A stretch of DNA of 43,512 nt from the NCBI GenBank assembly GCA_902806415.1, contig CADCWN010000322.1:1-43512 (forward strand), in the 5' to 3' direction. This document shows positions 19,930 to 29,956 of the stretch, one piece after another (within the stretch, counting starts at the first letter, position 1; each line of letters starts with the position of its first letter). Under the pieces are notes generated by a model. The model did no database searches, was not told the DNA's origin, and saw nothing but the letters and a program-made list of their open reading frames with translations. The translations under genes were made by a program, and so were the position numbers. Origin of the DNA: an uncultured Thermomicrobiales bacterium. GTDB taxonomy: Bacteria; Chloroflexota; Chloroflexia; Thermomicrobiales; CADCWN01.

Positions 19930-19997
19930 CCGCGCCTCGCGGGCCTGCGGCCACAAAGCCCTGCCAACCGCGCAGGATGAACCCGCCTGCGCGGGTT
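19930..19997 (-). repeat. Dispersed GC-rich modular repeat, copy 1
   Basis: The 36 bases at 19930-19965 match, as reverse complement, 42633-42667 near the right end of the window, with one indel-type difference near one end. Next to it is a perfect stem AACCCGC-CTGC-GCGGGTT (19980-19997), which also has a counterpart (GCCCGC/GCGGGC-type stem) beside the other copy. It fills the space between tetR and the VWA gene and encodes nothing. Confidence 0.8.
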
Positions 19998-20056
19998 AGG
20001 ATCGCGCATAGCCCGATCAAGTTCGCCACCGCCATAGCCGCTCGCCACCACCCCCT

Positions 20057-21121
20057 CTACGGCAGCGGGTGCCGCAGCAACGACAGCGTCACGGCGATTA
20101 CGGCCAGCAGCGCGCCGAGTGCGGCGAAGGCGACGCTGATCTCGGTCGTCTCGGTCTTGGTGATCAAGGAAGTCGGGAGGCTGTTGAAGACGTCCGCGAG
20201 TTCGCTGGCGCTCTCCGCCGAGTAATACTTGCCGTCGGTGAGCGCGGCGACCTGCTTCAGCGTCTCCTCGTCGATTCCGCGCCGGAAGCCGCCCCCACGG
20301 AACCCCTGCCCGCCACCGAATTGCGGGTCGCCGAAAGACGGCTCGCGGCCCTGAACGCCGGGGTTGCAGTTCGGCATCTCCGCGCCGCGCGCGGTGCCGA
20401 AGCCGATCGTGTAGACCCGCACGCCCCGGTCGGCGGCCTGGCGCGCGGCGGCGACCGGCAGCGGCCCGGCATTGCTCGCCCCGTCGGTCAGCAGGACGAT
20501 GATGTCCGGCGCGTAAGTCCCCTTCGGTACCGGCGGCGGCTTGGGGGCGGTCGAATTGGCGGGCGTGCTCGGCGCGACGTTCGGATCGACCTCGGCGATC
20601 GCGTCGATCGAGCGCAAGATGCCGCTGCCGATCGCCGTGCGGCTGCCGGTCAGCAACCCGTTGACCGCATCCTCCAACACCTCTGGGTCGGTCGTCGGCG
20701 GCTGCACCAGCTCCGCGTACCCGGCGAAGGCGACGACGCCGATCTGTGTGCCGGGGCGCTGGCGGTCGATGAACGACACCGCGGCGGCCTTGGCCGCCAC
20801 GAGACGATTCGGCGCGATGTCGGTCGAGCACATACTCCGCGACACATCGAGGGCGAGGATGATCGTCGTCTGACTGGTCGGCACGCTGACGATCGCCACT
20901 GGGCGGATCAGGGCGATGATCAGGCTCGTCAGGGCCAGCAGGAAGAGCGCGAACGGGACGTGGCGACGCCAATTGGCGCGCGGCAGCGCCTCGCGCACCA
21001 GGGAGAGGCTGGAATAGCGCACCGCGAACCGCCGCCTGCGGCGCAGCATCCAGAGGTATGCCGCGATCAGGAGCGGGATCAACAGGAGCAGCAGCAGGAA
21101 CCCCGGCCACAGCGCGCTCAC
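20057..21121 (-). CDS. VWA-domain membrane protein (BatA/BatB-like), second copy
   Basis: The protein has 354 residues from a GTG with a good GGAGGTGA site. Two N-terminal hydrophobic segments (about 5-25 and 56-74) flank a basic loop, then a von Willebrand A domain with the MIDAS motif LDVSRSM (Asp92, Ser94, Ser96) and the strand IIVLLTDGASNAGP. A C-terminal hydrophobic helix (about 325-348) closes the protein. The arrangement TM-TM-VWA-TM is that of Bat proteins, which act at the membrane with MoxR ATPases. It is the last gene of the five-gene cluster on this strand and a paralogue of the preceding gene. Confidence 0.88.
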   Translation of the reverse strand: MSALWPGFLLLLLLIPLLIAAYLWMLRRRRRFAVRYSSLSLVREALPRANWRRHVPFALFLLALTSLIIALIRPVAIVSVPTSQTTIILALDVSRSMCSTDIAPNRLVAAKAAAVSFIDRQRPGTQIGVVAFAGYAELVQPPTTDPEVLEDAVNGLLTGSRTAIGSGILRSIDAIAEVDPNVAPSTPANSTAPKPPPVPKGTYAPDIIVLLTDGASNAGPLPVAAARQAADRGVRVYTIGFGTARGAEMPNCNPGVQGREPSFGDPQFGGGQGFRGGGFRRGIDEETLKQVAALTDGKYYSAESASELADVFNSLPTSLITKTETTEISVAFAALGALLAVIAVTLSLLRHPLP

Positions 21122-21171
21122 CCCTCACCTCCACACCGTTGCCGCGTCGCGCGGGAGCACAGGATCACAGA

Positions 21172-22179
21172 TCACGGGATGCGACCGAGCCATAGGGCCG
21201 AGAAGACTCCGCCGAGCAGTAGGGCGAGCAGCCCGATCCCCGCGAAAAGGGCCGTCACCTCCGTCCGCTCCGGGCGGATCACCAGTTGCATGCTGAGATT
21301 CTCGTAGACCTTCTGCAGCTGATCCTCGCTGACGGCGTTGTAGTAGGTGCCGTCGGTCCGCTGCGCGATCTGCTTCAGCGTCGCCTCGTCGAGCCGCGTC
21401 TGCACGACGAAGCCCTCGATCTTCAGGGGCGCGCCCGCCGCGCTGCCGATCCCGACCGGGTAGATTCGCACCCCGCGCTCGGCCGCCGCCGTCGCCGCCT
21501 CGCTCGGGCCGGGCGGGGCGGTATTCTCACCGTCGGTCAGCAGGACGATCGCCGCCGGGGTGTAGGTCCCCCTCGGCACGGCAGTCGGCACGGCGGTGGG
21601 GGCGGGGGTGCGGTTGGTGTAGAAATTCGGAGACTGCCGACCATTGGCGAGGGCGATCGCGTTCAGCGAGGCGAGGATCCCGTTCGAGAGGGAGGTGCCG
21701 CGCGCCGGGGCGAGCCGATTGATCGCCGCCAGCACCTCCGCCTGATCGTTCGTCGGCGGCTGCACCTGCAAGCCGCCATCGCTGAACGAGACGACGCCGA
21801 TCTGCACCGAGGGGGGCTGCCGACCGACGAAGCTGCGCGCGGCGACCTTGGCCGCCTCCATCCGGGTCGGCTTGAGGTCGTCCGCCGCCATGCTGCCGGA
21901 AACATCGAACGCGAGGATGACGATCCCCTCGACGCGCGGCAGGCTGACGACTGTCTGCGGTCGCGCCAGCGAGAAGCACAGCAGCGCCAGCGCGAGCAGG
22001 AAGAGTGCGGGCGGGACGTGCCGTCGCCAGCCGAGCGGTCGTCCCGCCGCCTGCATTAACCCCAGGCTGCCGTAGCGCGCGGCCAGATCGCGCCGTCGCC
22101 GACCCATGTGGAGGTACAGCGCGACGAGCGGCAGGAGGATGAGGAGCGACAGGAGCAGCGTCGGCCAGATGAAAGACAT
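21172..22179 (-). CDS. VWA-domain membrane protein (BatA/BatB-like), first copy
   Basis: The protein has 335 residues from the ATG at 22179, chosen over a longer frame because the hydrophobic helix SFIWPTLLLSLLILLPLVA then begins directly. A second TM lies at about 57-72. The MIDAS motif FDVSGSM has Asp92, Ser94 and Ser96, with a downstream Thr region (SLSNG) and IVLLTDGENTAPPG. A last TM lies near the C-terminus. It is colinear with the downstream paralogue, even to the MIDAS residue number, so the two arose by tandem duplication and may form a heteromer. It lies 13 bases after DUF58. Confidence 0.88.
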   Translation of the reverse strand: MSFIWPTLLLSLLILLPLVALYLHMGRRRRDLAARYGSLGLMQAAGRPLGWRRHVPPALFLLALALLCFSLARPQTVVSLPRVEGIVILAFDVSGSMAADDLKPTRMEAAKVAARSFVGRQPPSVQIGVVSFSDGGLQVQPPTNDQAEVLAAINRLAPARGTSLSNGILASLNAIALANGRQSPNFYTNRTPAPTAVPTAVPRGTYTPAAIVLLTDGENTAPPGPSEAATAAAERGVRIYPVGIGSAAGAPLKIEGFVVQTRLDEATLKQIAQRTDGTYYNAVSEDQLQKVYENLSMQLVIRPERTEVTALFAGIGLLALLLGGVFSALWLGRIP

Positions 22180-23060
22180 CGTTAACCCGCGTTCACTTGC
22201 GGCGCTGCCGTCGGCGCATGGCGAAGTGCGCGATGGCGCGGACCAGATCATCCTCGGTCGAGAGCGACAGGGTATCGACCCCGGCGCGACCGAAAGCGGT
22301 CGTCAACGCCGCCTCGCGCCGACCCGCCGCCTCGCGGAAGCGCCGCCGGAAACCTTTGTCGCGCGTGTCCACGTAGAGTTGTTCGCCCGTCTCCGCGTCC
22401 TGCATGATGATCGGGCCGATGTCGGGCAACTCCACCTCGCGCGGGTCCCAGAGGCGGATGGCGAGGACTTCGTGCCGCTGACTCAGCAGGCGCAAGGGAC
22501 GGTCCCAGCCGGGCGCGCTGATGAAGTCGGAGATCACGAAGACGAGCGAGCGGCGCTTGATTGTGCGCAGCCCCGCGTCGAGCAGCGCGGTCAGGTCGGT
22601 GAATGGCGCGCTCGGCAACTGCGGCTGCCGCAGCAGATCGTCTGTGAGCCGCAGCACCTGGAGCCGCCCACCCCTCGGGGGGATGGTGCCGCCAACCGCG
22701 CCCCCGTAGGCGATCGACCCCACGCGGTTACCGTGGCGCGTCAGCAGCCGGGCGACGGTGGCGACGAAATCGATCAGCGTCGCCCGCTTCTGGGTCTGCA
22801 CTGTCCCGAAATCCATCGACGGGCTGAGGTCGAGCAGGAACCAGCCAGTGACCTCGCGGTCCTCGATGAACTGTCGCACGTAGGGCGTGTCCATTCGCGC
22901 GGTGACATTCCAGTCGATGTGGCGCACATCGTCCTCGGGCTGATATTCGCGCAGATCGGCAAAGTCGATCCCGTGGCCCCGGAAGAGGCCCCGGTAATCG
23001 CCCTGCAACAGGCCATCCAATCGGCGGATGACCTGCCAATCGAGGCGCTGGAGGACGCGC

Positions 23061-24071
<1,011 letters not shown>

Positions 24072-24135
24072 GCCCTCTCCACGCTGGTCCACTGCCGCAA
24101 CAGCCGCCCCGACATGCGAGGCGGATGCGCACGAA

Positions 24136-24984
24136 CTAGTAGGGCGGCAGCCCCGCCGCCCCGCCCGCGACATCGATCGGCACGGCGAAGCCGAGGCCGA
24201 TGAAGAAGTTCTCGTCGGTCGGGTTCACCAGCCCGGTGACGATCCCGATCACCTGCCCGTCGCGATTAAGCAGCGGCCCGCCGGAGTTGCCGGGATTAAC
24301 CGCCGCGTCGAACTGGATCAGCCCTTCCAGGCGCTGCTGCGACCCCGGCACGGCGAATGAGCGATCGAAGCCGGAGATGACCCCCGCGCTCATCGAGGCA
24401 TAGAGGCCGAGCGGGTTGCCGACAACGAACGCCTCGTCGCCGACGACCATCGCGTCGGGGTTGCCCAGCGTCGCCGGCACCAATTGCGCCGGGGGGCGGG
24501 CCGCGCGCAGGACCGCGATGTCATTCTCCGGCTGCTGTGCGGTGACGCGGGCGACCGATTTCGTCCCATCGGCGAAAGTCAGCTGGATCTCGGCGGCCTC
24601 CGCGACGACGTGGAGGCTGGTGAGGATGTCGCCGCGCTCGGAGACCAGGACGCCGCTCCCCAGGCCGCCATCGTTGTCGCCCGCGCCGCCGCGCACCTGG
24701 ACCAGGACAAACGCGGGCCGGATAGCCGCGTAGACGCGCGCGGAGGGGGCGGGGGCGGGCGTGACCGAGGCCAACGCCCGCTCGATCGAGCTATTGACAT
24801 CGGTCGGCGTCAGGAGTTGCGGCCCCGGTACGAGCGCCTGATAGATCAGGACCGCGACCAGCGCCGCCGACACCCCGCCGACGAAGGTGAGCGCGCCACG
24901 CCCGCGCGCCACGGATTGCCGCAGGCGTTGTCGCCAGAGCCCGGCGCGGGGGGCGGACGGCTCACTCATGCGCGTTCCATTCAT
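24136..24984 (-). CDS. Membrane-anchored trypsin-like serine protease (HtrA-like, no PDZ)
   Basis: The protein has 282 residues from ATG 24984; ATG 24969 is an alternative. One TM helix at about 32-51 leaves the catalytic domain outside the cytoplasm. The chymotrypsin-fold triad is visible: His125 in ILTSLHVV, Asp155 in ENDIAVL and Ser234 in VNPGNSGGPLL. Unlike DegP or DegS, the sequence ends right after the protease domain with no PDZ domain. It heads the MoxR/DUF58/VWA cluster behind a near-consensus promoter, so it may process or survey the proteins that cluster assembles. That role is inference. Confidence 0.9.
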   Translation of the reverse strand: MNGTRMSEPSAPRAGLWRQRLRQSVARGRGALTFVGGVSAALVAVLIYQALVPGPQLLTPTDVNSSIERALASVTPAPAPSARVYAAIRPAFVLVQVRGGAGDNDGGLGSGVLVSERGDILTSLHVVAEAAEIQLTFADGTKSVARVTAQQPENDIAVLRAARPPAQLVPATLGNPDAMVVGDEAFVVGNPLGLYASMSAGVISGFDRSFAVPGSQQRLEGLIQFDAAVNPGNSGGPLLNRDGQVIGIVTGLVNPTDENFFIGLGFAVPIDVAGGAAGLPPY

Positions 24985-25136
24985 AGAGGGGGAACGATCG
25001 GGAGATCGATTTGGTAGCGATCCATCGGGCGATCATCGGCGGCGGGGATGGGCACACGAGCGGATTATAGTACGCGGCGGGGGCGATGCAATATGGGGCA
25101 AGGCAAATAGCCCGGGCCCCCAACTCTGGGGGAGCA
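24985..25136 (-). promoter_or_regulatory. Promoter of the protease-MoxR-DUF58-VWA cluster
   Basis: On the minus strand a perfect TATAAT (25069-25064) is preceded at 16 bases by TTGCAT (25091-25086). This is the best -10 hexamer I found in the window. Transcription would start about 70-75 bases before the protease ATG at 24984. The rest of the segment shows nothing further. Confidence 0.6.
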
Positions 25137-25323
25137 GTCGTCGGTCGTCGATCGTCAGTCGTCAGAAGAGCGTTGGGAGAGGGAGGAATCGGCAGGCGTC
25201 GTTCTACGGAGACTCCCACTGCCCGCCGCGCCGCACTTTCCTCAGCATTAGGGTTCGCAGGGATACACTTGGCACTCGGCAATTGCCCCTGATGACTGAC
25301 GACCGACGACCGACGACCGACGA
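25137..25323. repeat. Inverted pair of heptamer arrays flanking a 130-base spacer
   Basis: Left array 25137-25165 is built of GTCGTCG/GTCGTCA-type units. Right array 25293-25323 is built of GACCGAC units and is largely its reverse complement, ending at the stop codon of the gene at 25324. The spacer encodes nothing recognisable. The design (short 7-mer tandems in inverted arms) is the same as at 11066-11118 but with a different unit. Confidence 0.7.
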
Positions 25324-26232
25324 CTACTCCCCCCGCGCGAGATTCACCCCCGCCAGTTGCGCCAGCAATTTCCCCAACTCCGAGAAGTTGCGGTCGCCGA
25401 GACCGCTGGCGCTCGCCGCGCCGTAGAGTTGATAGGCGACGGCGCCGGTCGCCAGCGGGGCGCGCGTCTCCGCGCCGAGCGCCAGCGCCAGCCCGAGATC
25501 CTTCCGCATCAGGTCGAGCCGGAAGCCGACCGGGAGCGGTTCGGCGGCGAGCAGGTTCTCGGCGGCACCGCCCAGGGCGCGCGAGGCCCCCGAACTGGCG
25601 GCGATCACCTCGACCAGCAGCGGCAGATCGGCCCCCGCGCCCGCGCCGAGGGTCAGCGCCTCGCCGACGAGGGCCGTGTTCGCGGCGGCGAGGTACTGAT
25701 TGCAGAGCTTGAAGACCTTGCCCATCCCGACCGGCCCGACGTGATAGATGTTCTTGCCGAGCACCTCCAGGATTGGGCGGCAGGCGGCGAGATCGTCCGC
25801 CGCGCCGCCGACCATGATCGCCAGCGTCGCCGCCTCCGCGCCGCCCGTGCCGCCGCTGACCGGCGCGTCGAGGACGGCGACCCCGCGCCGGGCGGCCACT
25901 TCGCCCAAGCGCCGCGTGATCGCGGGCGACGCGGTGCTGAGTTCGATGATCGTCCCACCCTGACGCAGCGCGTCCAGGGCACCACCCTCGGCGAGGATCG
26001 CCGCATCGATCTCGGCGTCCGCAGGGAGACAGGTCAGGAGGGTGTCGCAGGCAACGGCCACCGCCGCCGGGTCGGGCAGGTGGGTGCCACCAGCGGCGGT
26101 CAGGGCCTCGACGGTCGCCGCGCGACCGGTGCAGAAGACGAGCGGATAGCCCGCGCGCAGCAGATTGCGCGCCATCGGCAGCCCCATCGCGCCGACGCCG
26201 ATGAAGCCGAGTCGCGGTCGTCCGTCAGTCAT
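25324..26232 (-). CDS. NAD(P)-dependent beta-hydroxyacid dehydrogenase (3-hydroxyisobutyrate dehydrogenase family)
   Basis: The protein has 302 residues. The dinucleotide motif GFIGVGAMGLPMARNL starts at residue 9; the substrate-binding DAPVSGGTGGAE is at 123-133; the catalytic lysine is Lys175 in GKVFKLCNQ. The family oxidises 3-hydroxyisobutyrate, tartronate semialdehyde, threonate and related acids. Specificity is not clear; it is less like threonate dehydrogenase than the gene at 27819. The stop codon abuts a heptamer repeat array. Confidence 0.9.
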   Translation of the reverse strand: MTDGRPRLGFIGVGAMGLPMARNLLRAGYPLVFCTGRAATVEALTAAGGTHLPDPAAVAVACDTLLTCLPADAEIDAAILAEGGALDALRQGGTIIELSTASPAITRRLGEVAARRGVAVLDAPVSGGTGGAEAATLAIMVGGAADDLAACRPILEVLGKNIYHVGPVGMGKVFKLCNQYLAAANTALVGEALTLGAGAGADLPLLVEVIAASSGASRALGGAAENLLAAEPLPVGFRLDLMRKDLGLALALGAETRAPLATGAVAYQLYGAASASGLGDRNFSELGKLLAQLAGVNLARGE

Positions 26233-26621
26233 CGCTGCGCCCTCCCTTGGCCAATACGCCGCGCGGTTTCAGAGCCAGCGCGAGAAAATCCAGGGCTTCG
26301 GCCCGCCTGATCGCTGTCTCGAAGTGGCCGGAATTGGAGCGCACGAGTCGCCACGCTTTCGGCGCGGCGTCGATTCGATCGAGACCGGCAGCCCGTTTGG
26401 CCTTTGTCGCCCACCGCGCCCGCCTCTCTCGCCCTCCGGCGCGGCATTGTAGCACCGTTCGCGCTCGCGGCAGGCGCTGATTAATCGGGTTGCCGCCCCA
26501 CCCGCTATCCGGCCTGTCACCATCGGGCCACCCGTGACGACGCGGGCGACGTGTCGCGGCGCGGGGCCACGGCTGTGCTACGATGCGCCGAGATGTGAAC
26601 GAGTGGCGATGAGGGGGCAGC
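26233..26621. other. Divergent non-coding region with two -10-like boxes
   Basis: No gene is visible in these 389 bases between two divergent genes. A TACAAT on the minus strand (26451-26446), preceded by GC, could serve the dehydrogenase. A TACGAT on the plus strand (26579-26584), also preceded by GC, lies 37 bases before the transporter start. Neither has a convincing -35 element. Confidence 0.4.
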
Positions 26622-27503
26622 GTGGGCGCGGCGGCGGCACTCCTATCGGCAGCACTCTGGGCGGCGACGAATCTGCTCTTGCGCCATCAGGTGCTGAAGC
26701 TCGGCGGGGCCACGGCGAATACCTGGCGCAACACTTTCGCGATGCTCTGCTTCGCGGTCGTCTTCCTCTCACTCCGGCGACCGAGCGACCTGCTGACGAT
26801 CCCGGCGGGGACGCTCGGCGTGCTGCTGCTGTCGGTCCTGCTGAGTATGGTGATCGGCGACATCCTCCAGTTCACCGCGATCCGGCGGCTGGGGATCGCG
26901 CTGGCGATGCCGATCGCCTCCTGTTACCCGCTGCTGACGATGGTGATCGCAGCGCTCTTCCTCGGCGAGACGATCCGCTCGCGCGCGGTCGGTGGGGCGC
27001 TGCTCGTCATCGTCGGGGTGGTGCTGGTGGCGTTGCCGCGCCGCCCGCTCGAAGCGGAACTGGCCCAGCATCAGGCGCTCACGGCCAACCACTGGATCGG
27101 GGTGGGGCTGGCGCTGGCTTCGGCCCTCTGCGCCGCCGGGGCGACGACGCTGACGCGCGTGGCAGTCACGGATATCGACCTGATCGCGGCCAATATGCTC
27201 CGGCTACCATTCAGCGCGGCGGTCTGCGCCGTGATCAGCGTGGGCGAGCGCCGGATGCCGCCGTGGCGGGTCGAGCGCTGGCGATTCGGCCCGCTCTTCC
27301 TGGCGGGACTGCTCAGCATGGGGAGCGGGATCAGCTACCTCAACGCGATCAAGCTGGCGGGCGCGGCGAAGACGGCGACCCTCAACGCCTCCGCGCCGAT
27401 CTTCGGGCTGATCGGGGCGATGATCTTCCTCGGCGAGCGCCCGACGCGCCGCAATATCGTCGGCGCGCTCGTCGCTTTCGTCGGCATCGCCCTCGTCGTC
27501 TGA
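26622..27503 (+). CDS. DMT-superfamily (EamA) transporter
   Basis: The protein has 293 residues starting at GTG 26622, behind GAGGGGGC. Ten hydrophobic segments form two EamA repeats; the first ends ALLVIVGVVLVALPRRP and the second ends FLGERPTRRNIVGALVAFVGIALVV. It is probably an inner-membrane metabolite exporter or importer, substrate unknown. It is only distantly similar to the DMT protein at 15401. Confidence 0.86.
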   Translation: MGAAAALLSAALWAATNLLLRHQVLKLGGATANTWRNTFAMLCFAVVFLSLRRPSDLLTIPAGTLGVLLLSVLLSMVIGDILQFTAIRRLGIALAMPIASCYPLLTMVIAALFLGETIRSRAVGGALLVIVGVVLVALPRRPLEAELAQHQALTANHWIGVGLALASALCAAGATTLTRVAVTDIDLIAANMLRLPFSAAVCAVISVGERRMPPWRVERWRFGPLFLAGLLSMGSGISYLNAIKLAGAAKTATLNASAPIFGLIGAMIFLGERPTRRNIVGALVAFVGIALVV

Positions 27504-27818
27504 GCACGCCGCGCGACGGGCGGGCGGTGGAGGGGATGACCTCTCCCCGCCGCCCCGGCGGCGACCCTCCCCTACAAGGGAGGGTGGGGACGAGAGCAGG
27601 TGGACGTCCGAGGCGATCATGGAGGGGTACGGTGCTGCGTGCGGCGGTGCCGGGATTGGTAGAGGGTGGCCTTCGGCCTGGAGCTCACCAGAGGTCGCCG
27701 TTACGCGCAGCCGCGAGGCCGATTCGGCTGAACTCGATGCATCGTGGAACTATGAGCGCGGACAACGGGCGAAGCAGGTCGTGGGTCGCATGACGACCGT
27801 GCAGCGAGGAGGGTTCTG
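27504..27818. other. Non-coding gap holding repeat copy A
   Basis: The 315 bases hold the GC-rich repeat described at 27537-27590 and no supportable gene. A GAGGAGG site at the right end belongs to the gene at 27819. Confidence 0.5.
27537..27590 (+). repeat. 54-bp double-hairpin repeat, copy A (inverted partner at 28785)
   Basis: Copy A is almost identical, in reverse complement, to 28785-28840; differences are confined mainly to the loop of the second hairpin. It contains a CCGCC/GGCGG stem and a perfect CCCTCCC (27565-27571) / GGGAGGG (27578-27584) stem. The pair flanks a single dehydrogenase gene. Confidence 0.85.
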
Positions 27819-28748
27819 ATGGCAGCAGAGGCGCGCGGGAGTCGGGTGGCGGTGATCGGTTTGGGGTCGATGGGTTTCGGGATGGCGACCGCACTGGTCA
27901 GCGCGGGGTTCGCCGTCGCCGGATATGATGTGCGCCCGGAGACGGTCGAGCACTTCGTCGCGGCGGGCGGTCAGGGCGCGGCGTCACCGTCGGTCGCGGC
28001 AGCCGAGGCCGCGATCGTGGTCGTGGTCGTGGTCAACGCTGACCAGACCGAGGCGGCGTTGTTCGGACCAGGGGGGATCGGGGAGACGGCGCGACCGGGG
28101 ACTGTGGTCGTCTCCTGCGCCACGATGGCCCCGGAGCGCGCCCGCGCCCTCGCCGCGCGGGCGACGGCGGCGGGGCTGCACTACCTCGACGCCCCGATCA
28201 GCGGCGGGGCGCAGCGGGCGGCGCAGGGCGAACTGACGATCCTCGCCTCCGGGTCGCGCGCGGCGTTCGACGCAGCCCGACCAGCGCTGGAGGCCCTGGC
28301 GGCCACCATCCACGAGCTCGGTGACGAGCCGGGGGTCGGGGCGGCCTACAAGATCGTCAACCAACTCCTCGCCGGGGTCCACATCGTGGCGGCCTGCGAG
28401 GCGATCACCTTCGCCAAGCGCCTCGACCTCGACCTGGAGAAGGTCTATGAGGTGATCACCGGCTCGGCGGGCAACTCCTGGATGTTCGAGAACCGGATCC
28501 CGCATGTGCTGGCGGGCGATTACGCGCCGCGCAGCGCGGTCGAGATCTTCACCAAGGATCTCGGGATCGTCGCCGACATCTCGCGCTCGGAGCGTTTCGC
28601 CCTGCCGCTGGCCGCCTCCGCCCTGCAACTCTTCCTGATGACCGCCTCGGCGGGGATGGGGCGCGACGACGACGCTTCGGTAGCCCGGCTCTACGCCCAG
28701 ATCGCCGGATTGGAACTACCCGCCAGGGACGAGGCGATGCAAGCATAA
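27819..28748 (+). CDS. 3-hydroxyisobutyrate dehydrogenase-family enzyme, L-threonate dehydrogenase-like
   Basis: The protein has 309 residues with a strong GAGGAGG site. The motif VIGLGSMGFGMATALVSAGF binds NAD(P), DAPISGGAQRAAQGELTIL is the substrate loop, and Lys178 in AAYKIVNQLLAG is the catalytic residue. The segment ITGSAGNSWMFENRIPHVL closely resembles L-threonate dehydrogenases (LtnD), which oxidise C4 sugar acids to the 2-keto acid. The kinase and aldolase genes that usually accompany ltnD are absent here. The gene lies alone between two inverted copies of a 54-bp repeat. Confidence 0.9.
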   Translation: MAAEARGSRVAVIGLGSMGFGMATALVSAGFAVAGYDVRPETVEHFVAAGGQGAASPSVAAAEAAIVVVVVVNADQTEAALFGPGGIGETARPGTVVVSCATMAPERARALAARATAAGLHYLDAPISGGAQRAAQGELTILASGSRAAFDAARPALEALAATIHELGDEPGVGAAYKIVNQLLAGVHIVAACEAITFAKRLDLDLEKVYEVITGSAGNSWMFENRIPHVLAGDYAPRSAVEIFTKDLGIVADISRSERFALPLAASALQLFLMTASAGMGRDDDASVARLYAQIAGLELPARDEAMQA

Positions 28749-28784
28749 CGCGCGCTAAATCGCCTATAGGATTGGTCAAGTCCA

Positions 28785-28840
28785 TCCCCCACCCTCCCGC
28801 TTCAGGGGAGGGTCGCCGCCGGGGCGGCGGGGAGGGGTCA
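28785..28840 (-). repeat. 54-bp double-hairpin repeat, copy B
   Basis: This is the inverted partner of 27537-27590. It starts 36 bases after the stop of the dehydrogenase and lies just downstream of the formylglycine-generating enzyme gene on the other strand. Its two stems could terminate transcription from both sides. Confidence 0.85.
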
Positions 28841-28882
28841 GCCCACCCTCACAATCCCACAAGCCCTTGCCAAATGCAGCCC

Positions 28883-29842
28883 TCAGGCATCGGCAGCGAC
28901 GCGGAAGCCGGTGTTGCCGGACGAGCTGTCGGGGGTGTTGCTGCTGCGGGCGGCGACGCGGTAGCGGTTGCAATACGAGCGGTGGCAGAGGTACGAGCCG
29001 CCGCGCAGGATGCGCGCCGTGCCGCCCGGCGGGCCAGTCGGATCGGCGCGCGGGCCGTCGGCATGGTGGGTGGCGCTGAACCAATCGGCGCACCATTCCC
29101 AGACATTGCCCGCCATGTTGCGCAGCCCGTAGCCGTTCGGCGGGTACGCGCCCACGGGCGCGGTCCCCAGATAGCCATCGGCGCGGGTGTTGCGGGCGGG
29201 GAACTGCCCCTGCCAGATGTTGCAGCGGTGCTTGCCACCGGGGGTCAGGTCGTCGCCCCAGGGATAGCGTTTCCCGGTCAGCCCGCCGCGCGCCGCCGCC
29301 TCCCACTCCGCCTCGGTCGACAGGCGGGTTCCCGCCCAGGCGCAATACGCCGCCGCGTCGTGCCAGGAGACGTGGATGACCGGATGGTCGCCGCGCCCTT
29401 TGAGGGTCGAGCCTCGGCCTTCCGGCGCGTGCCAATCCGCCCCCGGCAGGCCCAGCCACCAGGGCGCGCCCCCGGCAGTCCCGCGCGCCGCGCCGCGCCG
29501 CGCCGGGGGGACGAGGAGATCGAAGACGAACGACCACCCTTCGCGCTCGGCGTCGGTGACGTAGCCCGTCGCGGCGACGAACGCGGCGAACTGGTCATTG
29601 GTGACGGCGTGGCGCGCGATGCGGAAGGGGCGCAAGGCGACATGGCGGGTCGGCCCCTCGCCATCGGCGGGAAACCCCTCGTCGTCGGCGGCCCCGAGCA
29701 GGTACGTCCCACCGGGGATAACGACCAGGCCATGATCGGGCGCGGCAGTCGCGGCTAGTAGGCGCGGCGTCGCCTCGCACGTCGCGCCACCGAGTCGCGC
29801 TGGCGCGCAGCATGGCACATTCACCGCCCCTCGCCCGCTCAT
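28883..29842 (-). CDS. Formylglycine-generating enzyme (sulfatase-activating)
   Basis: The protein has 319 residues. The FGE-sulfatase domain runs from [24 protein letters not shown] to the end. The active-site pair that marks true FGE is present: Cys286 and Cys291 in [16 protein letters not shown], followed by [18 protein letters not shown]. These cysteines bind copper and oxidise a substrate cysteine in CxPxR to formylglycine. An N-terminal CC pair (residues 11-12) is also seen. ATG 29842 follows GTGGGGGGCG and is preferred over ATG 29854. No sulfatase gene is in the window. Confidence 0.93.
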   Translation of the reverse strand: MSGRGAVNVPCCAPARLGGATCEATPRLLAATAAPDHGLVVIPGGTYLLGAADDEGFPADGEGPTRHVALRPFRIARHAVTNDQFAAFVAATGYVTDAEREGWSFVFDLLVPPARRGAARGTAGGAPWWLGLPGADWHAPEGRGSTLKGRGDHPVIHVSWHDAAAYCAWAGTRLSTEAEWEAAARGGLTGKRYPWGDDLTPGGKHRCNIWQGQFPARNTRADGYLGTAPVGAYPPNGYGLRNMAGNVWEWCADWFSATHHADGPRADPTGPPGGTARILRGGSYLCHRSYCNRYRVAARSSNTPDSSSGNTGFRVAADA

Positions 29843-29956
29843 CGCCCCCCACATCCCGACGATCTAACCTCGGCCCACCGAGCAGTTGTAACGCGTGCGG
29901 CGGAGGGATGCAACCGGTTCGCCCGCGATCGGCGGCCCATTCGCACCGCGCAACGA

